IMG/VR virus record: IMGVR_UViG_3300025314_000090
Location: 1-26,437 of that record
DNA: 26,437 nucleotides
From: a virus
Direction: 5' to 3' (one strand)
Part shown: in pieces, positions 14,197 to 20,980 of the stretch
How positions within the stretch are numbered: the stretch's first letter is position 1
Layout of the letters: every line of letters starts with the position of its first letter
Made by a program: the position numbers and the translations under genes
Notes under the pieces: generated by a model
Told to the model about the DNA's origin: nothing
The model's input: only the letters and a program-made list of their open reading frames with translations
Databases searched by the model: none

Positions 14197-14202
14197 TATA
14201 GT
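14197..14202 (+). promoter_or_regulatory. -10 element of a PRM-like rightward promoter, probably leaderless
   Basis: TATAGT matches the -10 consensus at five of six positions and lies seven bases before the ATG at 14210. The region where a -35 should be (about 14174-14180) is not consensus but is the operator copy. This suggests a promoter needing repressor contact and an mRNA starting at the start codon, as for lambda cI from PRM. Confidence 0.5.
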
Positions 14203-14209
14203 CGTGGTC

Positions 14210-14590
14210 ATGGACTCGTTGGCCACGAAACGATTGGGCTACTTGCTGCGGTGGCTGCGGCAGCGTGACGGCCTGAGCCAGAAGGCGATGAGCAAGCGGA
14301 TCGGTTGCTCGCAGGCGCAAGTCGACAAGCTCGAGAACGGCAAGACCGACAAGGCCGGCGTGCTGTGGATCGAGCAGGTCTGCGAGGAGTTTGAAATCCC
14401 GTGGGGCTACTTCGCAGAGCCCGGGCAGGCGCAGCTTGATCCGGCCGCGTACATGCGGGAGCACGCAGGCGCGGGGCGCCTCGAGGCGGTTGCGCGCGAG
14501 GTCGCGAGGGTGAGCGCGGGGCTCGAGGAGCTGAAGGCTCAGAAGCGCGACGAGCCGCCAAGCTCGACACGCAAGCGCACAGGCAGGTGA
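14210..14590 (+). CDS. CI-like XRE repressor (126 aa)
   Basis: The helix-turn-helix (LRQRDGLSQKAMSKRIGCSQ, AQVDKLENGK) is at about residues 17-46 and is followed by WIEQVCEEFEIPWGYF, typical of XRE regulators. The C-terminus is a charged helix, and there is no S24 protease-like LexA domain, so RecA-dependent self-cleavage is not expected. I chose ATG 14210 over a GTG at 14159, which would place 51 coding bases across the operators. There is no ribosome site, so a leaderless message is likely. It probably keeps the lysogenic state by repressing the Cro operon. Its stop is four bases from the convergent lipoprotein stop. Confidence 0.75.
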   Translation: MDSLATKRLGYLLRWLRQRDGLSQKAMSKRIGCSQAQVDKLENGKTDKAGVLWIEQVCEEFEIPWGYFAEPGQAQLDPAAYMREHAGAGRLEAVAREVARVSAGLEELKAQKRDEPPSSTRKRTGR

Positions 14591-14594
14591 GCGC

Positions 14595-15260
14595 TCAGGG
14601 AATGACCAGGCGCACGCTGTTCCAGCGATAGCCGGACTCAAAGGTCATCGTGCCGTCCTGCATGTTGAACGAGCGCGCTCCGCAGGTGGTCGAGACCGCG
14701 CTTCCGCGGACGTCCATGTAGCTCTGGACGTAGCAGTCTTGGGCGGGACGAGCGGTCCCGACGGGCGTGCACGTCAGGTTCGCCCCGCACGCCCCAGGCG
14801 CGAATGGATCCTGTCCGAAGATCTCGCGGTCGCAGAAGATGAACACCGCGCCCGCGAGGTCGGTGATGGGTCGGTCTCCGATGTCCACCTCGGCATAGAA
14901 GACGGTCGACGTGGAGAAGCCAACAGGGTCCGTGTAGTCGACGCGACGGCCCGCCTCGATGTTGCACGTTGTCTGCAGCACGGTGGGCTCAGCGGGCTCC
15001 TGCGCGGCTGCGTCGCCCGGTCCGCCGTCGGCGCTTGCGGCATCGACCATCGCGTTGCCAGCGTCCTGCAGGGCGCCGCCTACGCCCGCGGCAGCGTCGG
15101 CGATGATGCTCCCAATCCCGCCCGTTTCCATCCCGGCGCCTGCGTCAGCGATCACCTCACCAGCGTCCATCATCGCGCCACCCACCGCGTGCGTCGCTGG
15201 CTCCGAACACGCGACCACGACACCAGCAATGAGACCGGCCACCAAGGTTCGCTTGTCCAT
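14595..15260 (-). CDS. predicted lipoprotein, probable lysogenic-conversion cargo (221 aa)
   Basis: ATG at 15260 with a GGGGAT site upstream. A short basic N-terminus, a hydrophobic stretch (LVAGLIAGVVVAC) and a lipobox ending at C18 mark a type II signal peptide. An Ala/Gly/Asp-rich linker with repeated DAG motifs (about 30-95) follows, then a C-terminal domain of about 125 residues with six cysteines (including QTTCNIEAG, FIFCDRE, GACGANLTC, QDCYVQ, STTCGARS) that probably form disulfides. The product should sit in the outer or inner membrane facing the periplasm or surface. It lies between repressor and recombination genes on the opposite strand, as phage moron genes do. No enzymatic domain is recognised; superinfection exclusion is one possibility. 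Confidence 0.75.
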   Translation of the reverse strand: MDKRTLVAGLIAGVVVACSEPATHAVGGAMMDAGEVIADAGAGMETGGIGSIIADAAAGVGGALQDAGNAMVDAASADGGPGDAAAQEPAEPTVLQTTCNIEAGRRVDYTDPVGFSTSTVFYAEVDIGDRPITDLAGAVFIFCDREIFGQDPFAPGACGANLTCTPVGTARPAQDCYVQSYMDVRGSAVSTTCGARSFNMQDGTMTFESGYRWNSVRLVIP

Positions 15261-15281
15261 CGAGATCCCCTCTGCTGTTCG

Positions 15282-15926
15282 CTACGGACTGATGCTCTCG
15301 CTCTTGCCGAAGAGCGCTGCCAAGTGCCCGCGCTCCTGCATCCAAGTCAGCTGGCCGTCGCCATTGCGCTGCGCGTAGCTCAGTAAGAAGCCCGACTTGG
15401 CCACCGGTGCCTTGTAGCGGTTTTCCTTCCATGCACGGTAGGCCGCCTCGGAGCTGTACACGTCGATGACTACCGGGTCACGGCCCCGGGCGAGCAACAC
15501 GATTAGCGCGCGGAGCTCGTCGGCCGTGGGGGTCTTCGCCTCGACGACCACTCGCGCGCCGTACGCGGTCTCGGCGGGCCTCTCGCCGGCTGAGTGCGGC
15601 TTCCAACTCTCAAGGACGACCGCGGACAGAGCTGACGCAGGCGCGACCGCGGGACGCGACACCCTCGGGCCGACGGCGGACGGTAGTGGGCCGGGCGCGG
15701 ATCTGCATTGAAGCCACCCTATGAACACGATCAGGAACAGCAGGGCGCCAGAGAACGGGCGGAGACACCCTGAGCGCTTCGGCGCAGGCGAGGCAGCTTC
15801 CGACAGCCCCGCGCCGGCGATGGTCGGCGCCGCGGTCCGCTGACGCATCGGACGGCCGCACTGCGGACAGCTCGCCGCCGCATCGCTCACCTTGCGGCCG
15901 CAGTCGCCGCACTTGACCAGCGCCAT
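15282..15926 (-). CDS. zinc-ribbon membrane protein, probable cargo gene (214 aa)
   Basis: ATG at 15926; an in-frame upstream reading from 16043 exists but lacks this clear zinc-ribbon start. Residues 6-24 form a zinc ribbon (CGDCG ... CPQCG), common at the N-terminus of small bacterial membrane proteins. A single transmembrane helix follows at about 58-74 (FSGALLFLIVFIGWL). The C-terminal ~110 residues contain a mixed alpha/beta stretch (RVVVEAKTPTADELRALIVL, VVIDVYSSEAAYRAW), likely periplasmic. It is 21 bases upstream of the lipoprotein gene on the same strand, so the two form a pair. Function unknown; expression in the lysogen is likely. Confidence 0.7.
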   Translation of the reverse strand: MALVKCGDCGRKVSDAAASCPQCGRPMRQRTAAPTIAGAGLSEAASPAPKRSGCLRPFSGALLFLIVFIGWLQCRSAPGPLPSAVGPRVSRPAVAPASALSAVVLESWKPHSAGERPAETAYGARVVVEAKTPTADELRALIVLLARGRDPVVIDVYSSEAAYRAWKENRYKAPVAKSGFLLSYAQRNGDGQLTWMQERGHLAALFGKSESISP

Positions 15927-16057
15927 CGAAACCGTCCCCCGCCCGGCAGCCCGGACGGCGGAGATCTGCCTCAGGAGCGGATGCCCGGTCAACGAACGCG
16001 GAACAATCAACCACAAAAGTATTGACAGCGCGGCGAGCGACAACTACGTTTGTGTTC
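15927..16057. promoter_or_regulatory. divergent intergenic region
   Basis: These 131 bases separate the leftward zinc-ribbon gene from the rightward recombination operon. The right half (about 15999-16057) is AT-richer than its surroundings and contains the promoter at 16022-16050. A six-base inverted repeat (CACAAA at 16012-16017, TTTGTG at 16049-16054) brackets that promoter and may be an operator. No convincing leftward promoter is seen. Confidence 0.5.
16022..16050 (+). promoter_or_regulatory. rightward early promoter with consensus -35
   Basis: A perfect TTGACA at 16022-16027, a 17-base spacer and TACGTT at 16045-16050. The first start codon is at 16058, so the mRNA would begin at or next to it (leaderless). 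It would drive the operon of recombination genes ending in the integrase. Confidence 0.6.
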
Positions 16058-16303
16058 ATGCCCTCGTCACTCACCCCCATCCCGCCCCTCCTCCCGGTCC
16101 CCTCCGCCACGCCTCACCTGCGCGACCTGCTCGAGCAGCAGAAGCGCGAGGCGGTCGCCCGCAGCCTCCGCGAGCACAGCGCCGCGTGGGCGGCCGCGCA
16201 GGCGTTCGCACCGCCGGTCGAGTGGCCCGAGCCCGCCGGCTGCTCGCGCGACTGGGCCTGCTACCTGGCGGACGGCCACAGGGGCGGGTGCTGCCGTGAC
16301 TGA
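16058..16303 (+). CDS. hypothetical protein, first gene of the rightward operon (81 aa)
   Basis: ATG at 16058, eight bases after the -10. Pro-rich N-terminus, then an amphipathic helix (LRDLLEQQKREAVARSLREH) and a C-terminus with four cysteines (CSRDWACYLADG, GGCC). There is no named family. Its start agrees with the promoter position. Confidence 0.6.
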   Translation: MPSSLTPIPPLLPVPSATPHLRDLLEQQKREAVARSLREHSAAWAAAQAFAPPVEWPEPAGCSRDWACYLADGHRGGCCRD

Positions 16304-16493
16304 GCGCGCGCGCCGCCCCGTGATCGTCTTCCGCACCGCGCGTGCGCCCAGCTTCGCCCGCTGCTCGTGCGGCTGCGGGTCCTCGCTCGCTGGCCTGCGC
16401 TGCTGGTCGTGGCTCGAGCGCGACGGCAGCCCCGCCTACGGGTCGATCGGCTGCGTGTTTCCCGAGCGTGCGCTGCGCATCTCGGTGACCTGA
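16296..16493 (+). CDS. hypothetical Cys-rich protein (65 aa)
   Basis: GTG at 16296, overlapping the previous gene by eight bases. CSCGCG at about 23-28 plus further cysteines at about 36 and 52 suggest a small metal-binding fold. Beta-rich, basic. Function unknown. Confidence 0.5.
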   Translation: MTERARRPVIVFRTARAPSFARCSCGCGSSLAGLRCWSWLERDGSPAYGSIGCVFPERALRISVT

Positions 16494-16505
16494 CCTGAAA
16501 GGACC

Positions 16506-16781
16506 ATGGACGTGAACGAACATCTACAGGCAGTCCAGGACGCTGCGTGGTCGCTCAAGGACCTCTGCGACGACCTCGCACCGCGCAAGCTTGGCGAGCG
16601 CGACGTCGCGACGCTGCAAAGCGTGCTGCGCGACCTCGGTCGGCTCGAGCAGAAGCTGGTCGGTATCCGCGACAAGCGCAAGCGCGACAAGGGCGACGAG
16701 CCCGAGCCGCAGAGCAACGGCAGCAGCAGCACGGAGCCCGCGCAGCGCGCGCTCCAGACGGAGGATCCCAATGTCTTCTGA
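16506..16781 (+). CDS. hypothetical helical protein upstream of the Gp157 gene (91 aa)
   Basis: ATG at 16506 preceded by AAAGGA. Residues 1-60 are helical and charged (LQAVQDAAWSLKDLCDDLAP, LQSVLRDLGRLEQKLVGIRD); the rest is polar and disordered. Its end overlaps the Gp157 start by eleven bases. Small coiled-coil proteins of this kind often accompany Gp157-family genes, but no specific function is known. Confidence 0.6.
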   Translation: MDVNEHLQAVQDAAWSLKDLCDDLAPRKLGERDVATLQSVLRDLGRLEQKLVGIRDKRKRDKGDEPEPQSNGSSSTEPAQRALQTEDPNVF

Positions 16782-17313
16782 GACCACCACCACCACCGAG
16801 GCGCTCGCGGCGCACAAGCCGCGCATGCCGCTGTTCGAGCTCGTAGCCCGCACGCTCGACGTGCTGGCCGAGATCGACCTCGCGGACGGAGAGGTCAGCG
16901 CCGCCGCCGACGACGTGCTGCGCGAGCTCGGGGTGTCGCTCGAGGAGCGCGCCGAGGCCTACGCGGCGGTGTGCCGACTGCTCGGCGAGGAGGCGGAGGC
17001 CTGCGATCGCTTCGTCGAGACCTACCAGAAGCGCGCGAAGCGCAAGCGCGCCCACGCCGACGCGCTCAAGCACCGGCTCTTCGAGGCCATGCTGTCGCTG
17101 GGCATCAAGAGGATCACGGGCCCGACCGCCACGGCGGCGATCCAGAAGAGCGCGCCATCGCTCGAACTGCTGGTCGCTGAGACCGAGGTGCCCGACCGCT
17201 TCGCGCGCACGCGACGCGAGGTCGACAAGGCCGCGATCAAAGATGCGCTCAAGGGCGGTGAGGCCATCGACTGGGCGCGTCTCACGCAGTCCGAGCATCT
17301 CAGGTTCAGGTAG
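16771..17313 (+). CDS. Siphovirus Gp157-family protein (180 aa)
   Basis: ATG at 16771 with a GGAGG site. The N-terminal 110 residues are helical, with the pattern of regularly spaced acidic and basic residues seen in the Gp157 family (PF05565). The C-terminus carries the diagnostic part: LGIKRITGPTATAAIQKSAP, then a P-x-x-F (VPDRF) and DKAAIKDALKGGEAIDWA. Members occur in early operons of many temperate siphophages beside recombination genes, and have been linked to phage resistance, but the mechanism is not settled. Here it directly precedes the putative annealing protein. Confidence 0.85.
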   Translation: MSSETTTTTEALAAHKPRMPLFELVARTLDVLAEIDLADGEVSAAADDVLRELGVSLEERAEAYAAVCRLLGEEAEACDRFVETYQKRAKRKRAHADALKHRLFEAMLSLGIKRITGPTATAAIQKSAPSLELLVAETEVPDRFARTRREVDKAAIKDALKGGEAIDWARLTQSEHLRFR

Positions 17314-17343
17314 TCAGTGTCAGTCAGGAAAGAGAGAACAGCC

Positions 17344-18426
17344 ATGCAGACCGCAACCGCAACCATCGCAGACCCGACCGACGCCGGAGCACCGGCAACG
17401 CTCGTCCACACGCCGCAGAGCGCCGCGCCGCTCGCCACCACGTCACGTGCTGTGCTGATGCGCCAGTACCTGGCCGAGGAGGCCGAGATCCGCGGGTTGG
17501 TCAAGCAGTTCATCGGCTCGCAGATGTCCGAGGGCGACGACTACGGAGTCATCCCCGGCACCAACAAGCCGACGCTGCTCAAGCCCGGCGCCGAGAAGCT
17601 CGTGGCGCTCTTCAACGTCGAGCCGCACTTTGAGGTCACCAACCGCATCGAGCAGTGGGAGGGGAGCGGGCTCTTCCACTACGAGCTCACGGTGCACCTC
17701 AAGGAGCGCTCGACCGGCATCGTGCGCGCGGTCGGGCTCGGCAGCGCCAACAGCCGCGAGGGCCGCTACCGCTGGCGCAACGGCGAACGCCTGTGTCCGA
17801 GCTGCGGCAAGGCCACGATCATCAAGGGCAAGGAGGAATACGGCGGGGGATTCGTCTGCTTCGCCAAGAAGGGCGGCTGCGGCGCGAAGTTCCGGGACGA
17901 CGACGCCGCCATCACCGAGCAGCAGGTCGGCAAGGTCGAGAACGACGACACCTTCACGCTCGTCAACACGATCCTGAAGATGGCCAAGAAGCGCGCGCTG
18001 GTGGACGGCGCGATCGCGCTCGCGCGGTGCAGCGACATCTTCACGCAGGACGTCGAGGACCTCGGCGACCACCTGCCAGAGGACCGCAGCGTCAAGCCAC
18101 GTGGCGCGCAGCAACCGCAGCGCGCAAGCAAGCCCGAGAGCAAGCCGACCGCCAAAGAGCCGAAGCGCCCGCTCTTCAGCAAAAACGCAAAATGGTCAGG
18201 CGCCGAGCAGTGGGCGGGCAAGCCGCTCGACACCGCGCCGCTCGACGCGCTGCGCGAGTACTTCGAGGCCTACCGCGCAGCACACGAGGCCTGCGAGGAC
18301 GCACGGATCGGCCTGATGATGCGTGAGCACATCGGCCTCATCGAGGCCGCGATGGCGTCCAAAGAGCCGCGCGTCGAACCCGACACCGCGAACGGTGAGG
18401 CCTTCGACGTCGAAGTGGTGCGGTGA
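17344..18426 (+). CDS. putative single-strand annealing/recombination protein with zinc ribbon insertion (360 aa)
   Basis: ATG at 17344 with an AGGA site (17328-17331); a GTG at 17317 would add nine residues. The core has DYGVIPGTNKPTLLKPGAEK (67-84), a family signature I know from phage early regions. A zinc ribbon is inserted at 151-179 (C151, C154, C172, C179), followed by TLVNTILKMAKKRALVDGAI and SDIFTQDVEDL. The segment with KMAKKRALVD resembles the conserved helix of RecT/Erf/Rad52-type annealing proteins. The C-terminal ~110 residues are a linker and a helical tail. The neighbours (Gp157, exonuclease, integrase) fit a recombination module. The annealase label is inference; the family itself is clear. 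Confidence 0.6.
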   Translation: MQTATATIADPTDAGAPATLVHTPQSAAPLATTSRAVLMRQYLAEEAEIRGLVKQFIGSQMSEGDDYGVIPGTNKPTLLKPGAEKLVALFNVEPHFEVTNRIEQWEGSGLFHYELTVHLKERSTGIVRAVGLGSANSREGRYRWRNGERLCPSCGKATIIKGKEEYGGGFVCFAKKGGCGAKFRDDDAAITEQQVGKVENDDTFTLVNTILKMAKKRALVDGAIALARCSDIFTQDVEDLGDHLPEDRSVKPRGAQQPQRASKPESKPTAKEPKRPLFSKNAKWSGAEQWAGKPLDTAPLDALREYFEAYRAAHEACEDARIGLMMREHIGLIEAAMASKEPRVEPDTANGEAFDVEVVR

Positions 18427-19070
18427 TGCCGGCACCAGTAGACCTGACCGGTCGGAGATTTGGAAAGCTGGTGGTGCTCAAGCTCGGGGCTAGGCGTAAC
18501 GAGGCACGCGTTTGGATCTGCCTGTGCGACTGCAACACGACCACCTCCGTGATTGGCCGCAACCTGGGGAACGGGCACACGCGCTCCTGCGGTTGCGCTC
18601 GCGTGCATCACGGAGAGTATGCGGGCGACTCGCTTCCATCGCCCGAGCTCGCGGCATGGAGAGCAATGATCGCGCGTTGCTCGAATCCGAAGAACCGCGT
18701 CTGGCACAACTACGGCGGGCGTGGCATTCGCGTTTGCGACCGATGGTCAGGATCGTTCAAAAACTTTCTGTCAGACATGGGGCGTCGCCCGTCTGACCGG
18801 CACTCGATCGATCGCGTCAACAACGACGGCAACTACGAGCCCAGCAACTGCCGGTGGGCGCTCGCCGTTGAGCAGTCGAACAATCGCCGAGGCATCAAGC
18901 GCATCGTCGTTGGCGACGTAGCTCTGTCAGCGCCCGAGTGGTCACGAATCACCGGCATCCACAAGGACACGATCCACGGGCGCATCGAGCGCGGCTGGGA
19001 TCCGGAGCTCGCGGTCAGCGCTGCACCTGATCGCTCAATGAAAGGGAGGCGATATGCTTTCGCTAAGTGA
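18426..19070 (+). CDS. HNH/homing-type endonuclease with N-terminal zinc finger and C-terminal NUMOD-like HTH (214 aa)
   Basis: ATG at 18426 overlaps the previous stop by one base (TGATG). Residues 30-57 hold a zinc site (WICLCDC ... RSCGC). The catalytic region has WHNYGGRGIRVCDRW and HSIDRVNNDGNYEPSNCRWA, as in phage HNH proteins of the AP2/homing group. The C-terminus (APEWSRITGIHKDTIHGRIE, RGWDPELAV) resembles a NUMOD1 DNA-binding motif. Codon use is less GC-biased than in neighbouring genes, as expected for a selfish insert. Its frame covers the ribosome site of the next gene and runs 17 bases into it. Confidence 0.8.
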   Translation: MPAPVDLTGRRFGKLVVLKLGARRNEARVWICLCDCNTTTSVIGRNLGNGHTRSCGCARVHHGEYAGDSLPSPELAAWRAMIARCSNPKNRVWHNYGGRGIRVCDRWSGSFKNFLSDMGRRPSDRHSIDRVNNDGNYEPSNCRWALAVEQSNNRRGIKRIVVGDVALSAPEWSRITGIHKDTIHGRIERGWDPELAVSAAPDRSMKGRRYAFAK

Positions 19071-19740
19071 CCACCTTAAGCCGTGGTCGGAACTCAACAT
19101 TGCTTGCATCGACTTCGAGACCACTGGACCAGACCCGAAGACCTGCGAGCCCGTCGAGCTCGCGGTCGTGCGCTTCGAGGGCGGCGAGGTCGTCTCCCGC
19201 TACTCGACGCTGATCGAGCCCGATGCTGCGATCCCGCCCGAGGCGACGGCCATCCACGGCATCACCGACGAGATGGTGCGCGAGAGAGGCACGGCGGCGA
19301 GCATGGCGTGGGCGGACGCGCAGCATCTACTGCGTGGCGCCATCCCGTGCGCCTACCACGCGCCGTTCGACCGCACGATTCTGCACCGCATAATGGTCGA
19401 CGCGCTCGACGGCCAGGCCGTGGCGCGGTGGCTCGAGCTCGAAACCGCGTGGCCGTGGCTCGACCCGCTCGTATGGGTGCGGCAGCTCGATCGCTTCGTC
19501 GCCGGCAAGGGCCGGCACACGCTCAGCGCTGCGTGCGCGCGGCGCGGCATCGTGCTCGAGGGTGCCCACCGTGCCGCGGCCGATGCCGAGGCGGCGGGGC
19601 GCCTGCTCTTCCATCCGAGCCTTCGCGCGCTCGGCGGCAGCTCGACCATCAGCGAGGTGCTGCGCCGGCAGTCCGCGACGGCCGCCGACCAGCAAGCCGA
19701 CTTCGAGCGGTGGCGTGCCAGCCAGCCGGTGCAGCCGTGA
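19054..19740 (+). CDS. DnaQ-like 3'-5' exonuclease (228 aa)
   Basis: ATG at 19054 with AAGGGAGG upstream. Exo I motif CIDFETTG (D20, E22), Exo II AYHAPFDRTIL, and Exo III with HRAAADAEAAG mark the DEDDh exonuclease fold of DNA polymerase III epsilon. It would trim 3' ends of DNA, in recombination or in proofreading. The C-terminal 40 residues after Exo III are polar and helical. Placed next to the putative annealing protein, it may supply the exonuclease half of a recombination pair, though such pairs normally use 5'-3' enzymes. Confidence 0.85.
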   Translation: MLSLSDHLKPWSELNIACIDFETTGPDPKTCEPVELAVVRFEGGEVVSRYSTLIEPDAAIPPEATAIHGITDEMVRERGTAASMAWADAQHLLRGAIPCAYHAPFDRTILHRIMVDALDGQAVARWLELETAWPWLDPLVWVRQLDRFVAGKGRHTLSAACARRGIVLEGAHRAAADAEAAGRLLFHPSLRALGGSSTISEVLRRQSATAADQQADFERWRASQPVQP

Positions 19741-19958
19741 GCGCTCACCTCGAGGTGGTGCAGGACGCCACCATCGATGCGCCGGCCGTCAGCTACCCGG
19801 TGACCGGCGCCGACATCCGGGCACTGGCCACCCGCTACGCCGGCCTCTCGTGCGACACCCGCGTGGCGCTGAAGGCTTCCGCTCTCGACTACGGTCGCCG
19901 GGTGGACGGTGCGGCGCGCGAGCAGCGCGCCGAGCTGGTGCGGGCGGGTGCACGATGA
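19737..19958 (+). CDS. hypothetical protein (73 aa)
   Basis: GTG at 19737 in a GTGA overlap with the exonuclease gene. The product begins VSAHLEVVQDAT and has a helical core (TGADIRALATRYAGLS, DTRVALKASALDYGRRV). No domain is recognised. Confidence 0.55.
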   Translation: MSAHLEVVQDATIDAPAVSYPVTGADIRALATRYAGLSCDTRVALKASALDYGRRVDGAAREQRAELVRAGAR

Positions 19959-20257
19959 CCGCACGAAGCTACCGGAGCAACGCCGCGGCTTGGGCACACG
20001 CATACTGCAACACTACCGAGCTACTGCTGAGCGGCAGAGCGTGCGCGGAAGCGCTGCGCCGGCCGCACTCCCTAGCAGCCTTCTGTCGCGCGCGCGCCGC
20101 TGGTGGTGATTTTCCACCGACCGCCTGGGCATGGCTGTGGTGGGCCGCTTGGGTGTGGTGCACCGAATTCGCGCGAATCGTCGCGTTGCGCGCACGCGGC
20201 AGCTCACGACCCGCCGCGTCCGAAGAAGCCGCGAAGAGCAAGAAGGCGAGGGCGTGA
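19955..20257 (+). CDS. hypothetical Trp-rich protein, possible membrane-associated (100 aa)
   Basis: ATG at 19955 (ATGA overlap). Residues 55-77 (TAWAWLWWAAWVWCTEFARI) form a hydrophobic, tryptophan-rich helix that could insert in a membrane, between a polar N-terminus and a basic Lys/Arg tail. The function is unknown; it may be a membrane-anchored small phage protein or simply a buried helix. Confidence 0.5.
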   Translation: MTARSYRSNAAAWAHAYCNTTELLLSGRACAEALRRPHSLAAFCRARAAGGDFPPTAWAWLWWAAWVWCTEFARIVALRARGSSRPAASEEAAKSKKARA

Positions 20258-20406
20258 CGCTCGGCAGACCTGGTACCAACGGCGCGCTGCCGCGCATCGC
20301 GTTCGCGAATCTGTGGGACTCGATTCACGGCAAGCGCCCCGGCTGCTCGTGGGACGCCAACCCGTGGGTGTGGGCGATCAGCTTTCAGAGGGTCGAGCAG
20401 CCGTGA
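20254..20406 (+). CDS. hypothetical protein (50 aa)
   Basis: GTG at 20254 (GTGA overlap). The short product contains IAFANLWDSIHGKRPGCSWD and NPWVWAISFQRV; it is aromatic-rich and compact. No family is recognised; four-base overlaps on both sides support expression. Confidence 0.5.
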   Translation: MTLGRPGTNGALPRIAFANLWDSIHGKRPGCSWDANPWVWAISFQRVEQP

Positions 20407-20603
20407 CCCGCGACCTCGCCCGCATCGCCTCCGCGCTCGAGCGCATCGCGGCCGCGCTCGAGCTGGGCTCGCACGCGCGCAAGCGCTCGACGGGCAAGAC
20501 CAAGCGCGCACGTCCGCAGTACCGGCCGCCGGCGCCGACCGTGCCGATCGACGACATCTCGAGAGAGCGCGCCAAGCAGGCGCTGCGGAGGGCGGGGTTG
20601 TGA
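20403..20603 (+). CDS. hypothetical basic protein (66 aa)
   Basis: GTG at 20403 (GTGA overlap). An amphipathic N-terminal helix (LARIASALERIAAALELG) is followed by a strongly basic, Pro-rich region and a final helix. It could bind nucleic acid; nothing specific is seen. Confidence 0.5.
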   Translation: MTRDLARIASALERIAAALELGSHARKRSTGKTKRARPQYRPPAPTVPIDDISRERAKQALRRAGL

Positions 20604-20980
20604 TCGGTGACGGGCTGCACCGGGTGCACGCAGCGCCTGCCGCGGGCAAGGGCGGCAACAGCGTCGACATTGGCGCGGTGAGATGGCGCGGCGAGTCCAG
20701 CGCAGGCGCGCCAAAGCGCGAGATGGCGCATCGAATCGCCACGTGCTGGAACGTGCTCGAGGGTTGGCCGACCGCCGCGCTCGAAGCGGGCTGTCTGCGC
20801 GAGGTGGACGATGCCGCGCTCGCGTTGTTGTCCGCGCTCGAGGGCGAGACCCTGACACAGGAGGGCAACCTTGCGCGCGAGCGTCTGCGCGCAGCATTCG
20901 CCGCGCGTGACCCTCAGCAGGACCTGTCTGGCGGCAGGCCGGCCGACTGCGACGACTGCTACCCGCCGAAAGATGCCTGA
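20600..20980 (+). CDS. hypothetical phage early protein (126 aa)
   Basis: GTG at 20600 (GTGA overlap). The middle (RIATCWNVLEGWPTAALEAG) resembles the 'ACVNAC-G-P-T-x-x-L' pattern of an unnamed but common family of small phage proteins, usually found near recombination genes. A helix and a Cys/Asp-rich tail follow. Its last eight bases overlap the integrase start. Confidence 0.55.
   Translation: MIGDGLHRVHAAPAAGKGGNSVDIGAVRWRGESSAGAPKREMAHRIATCWNVLEGWPTAALEAGCLREVDDAALALLSALEGETLTQEGNLARERLRAAFAARDPQQDLSGGRPADCDDCYPPKDA

Noticed and set aside
14591-14594. A terminator between the convergent repressor and lipoprotein genes
   Set aside because: The stops are only four bases apart and I see no GC-rich hairpin followed by a T-run in either direction.
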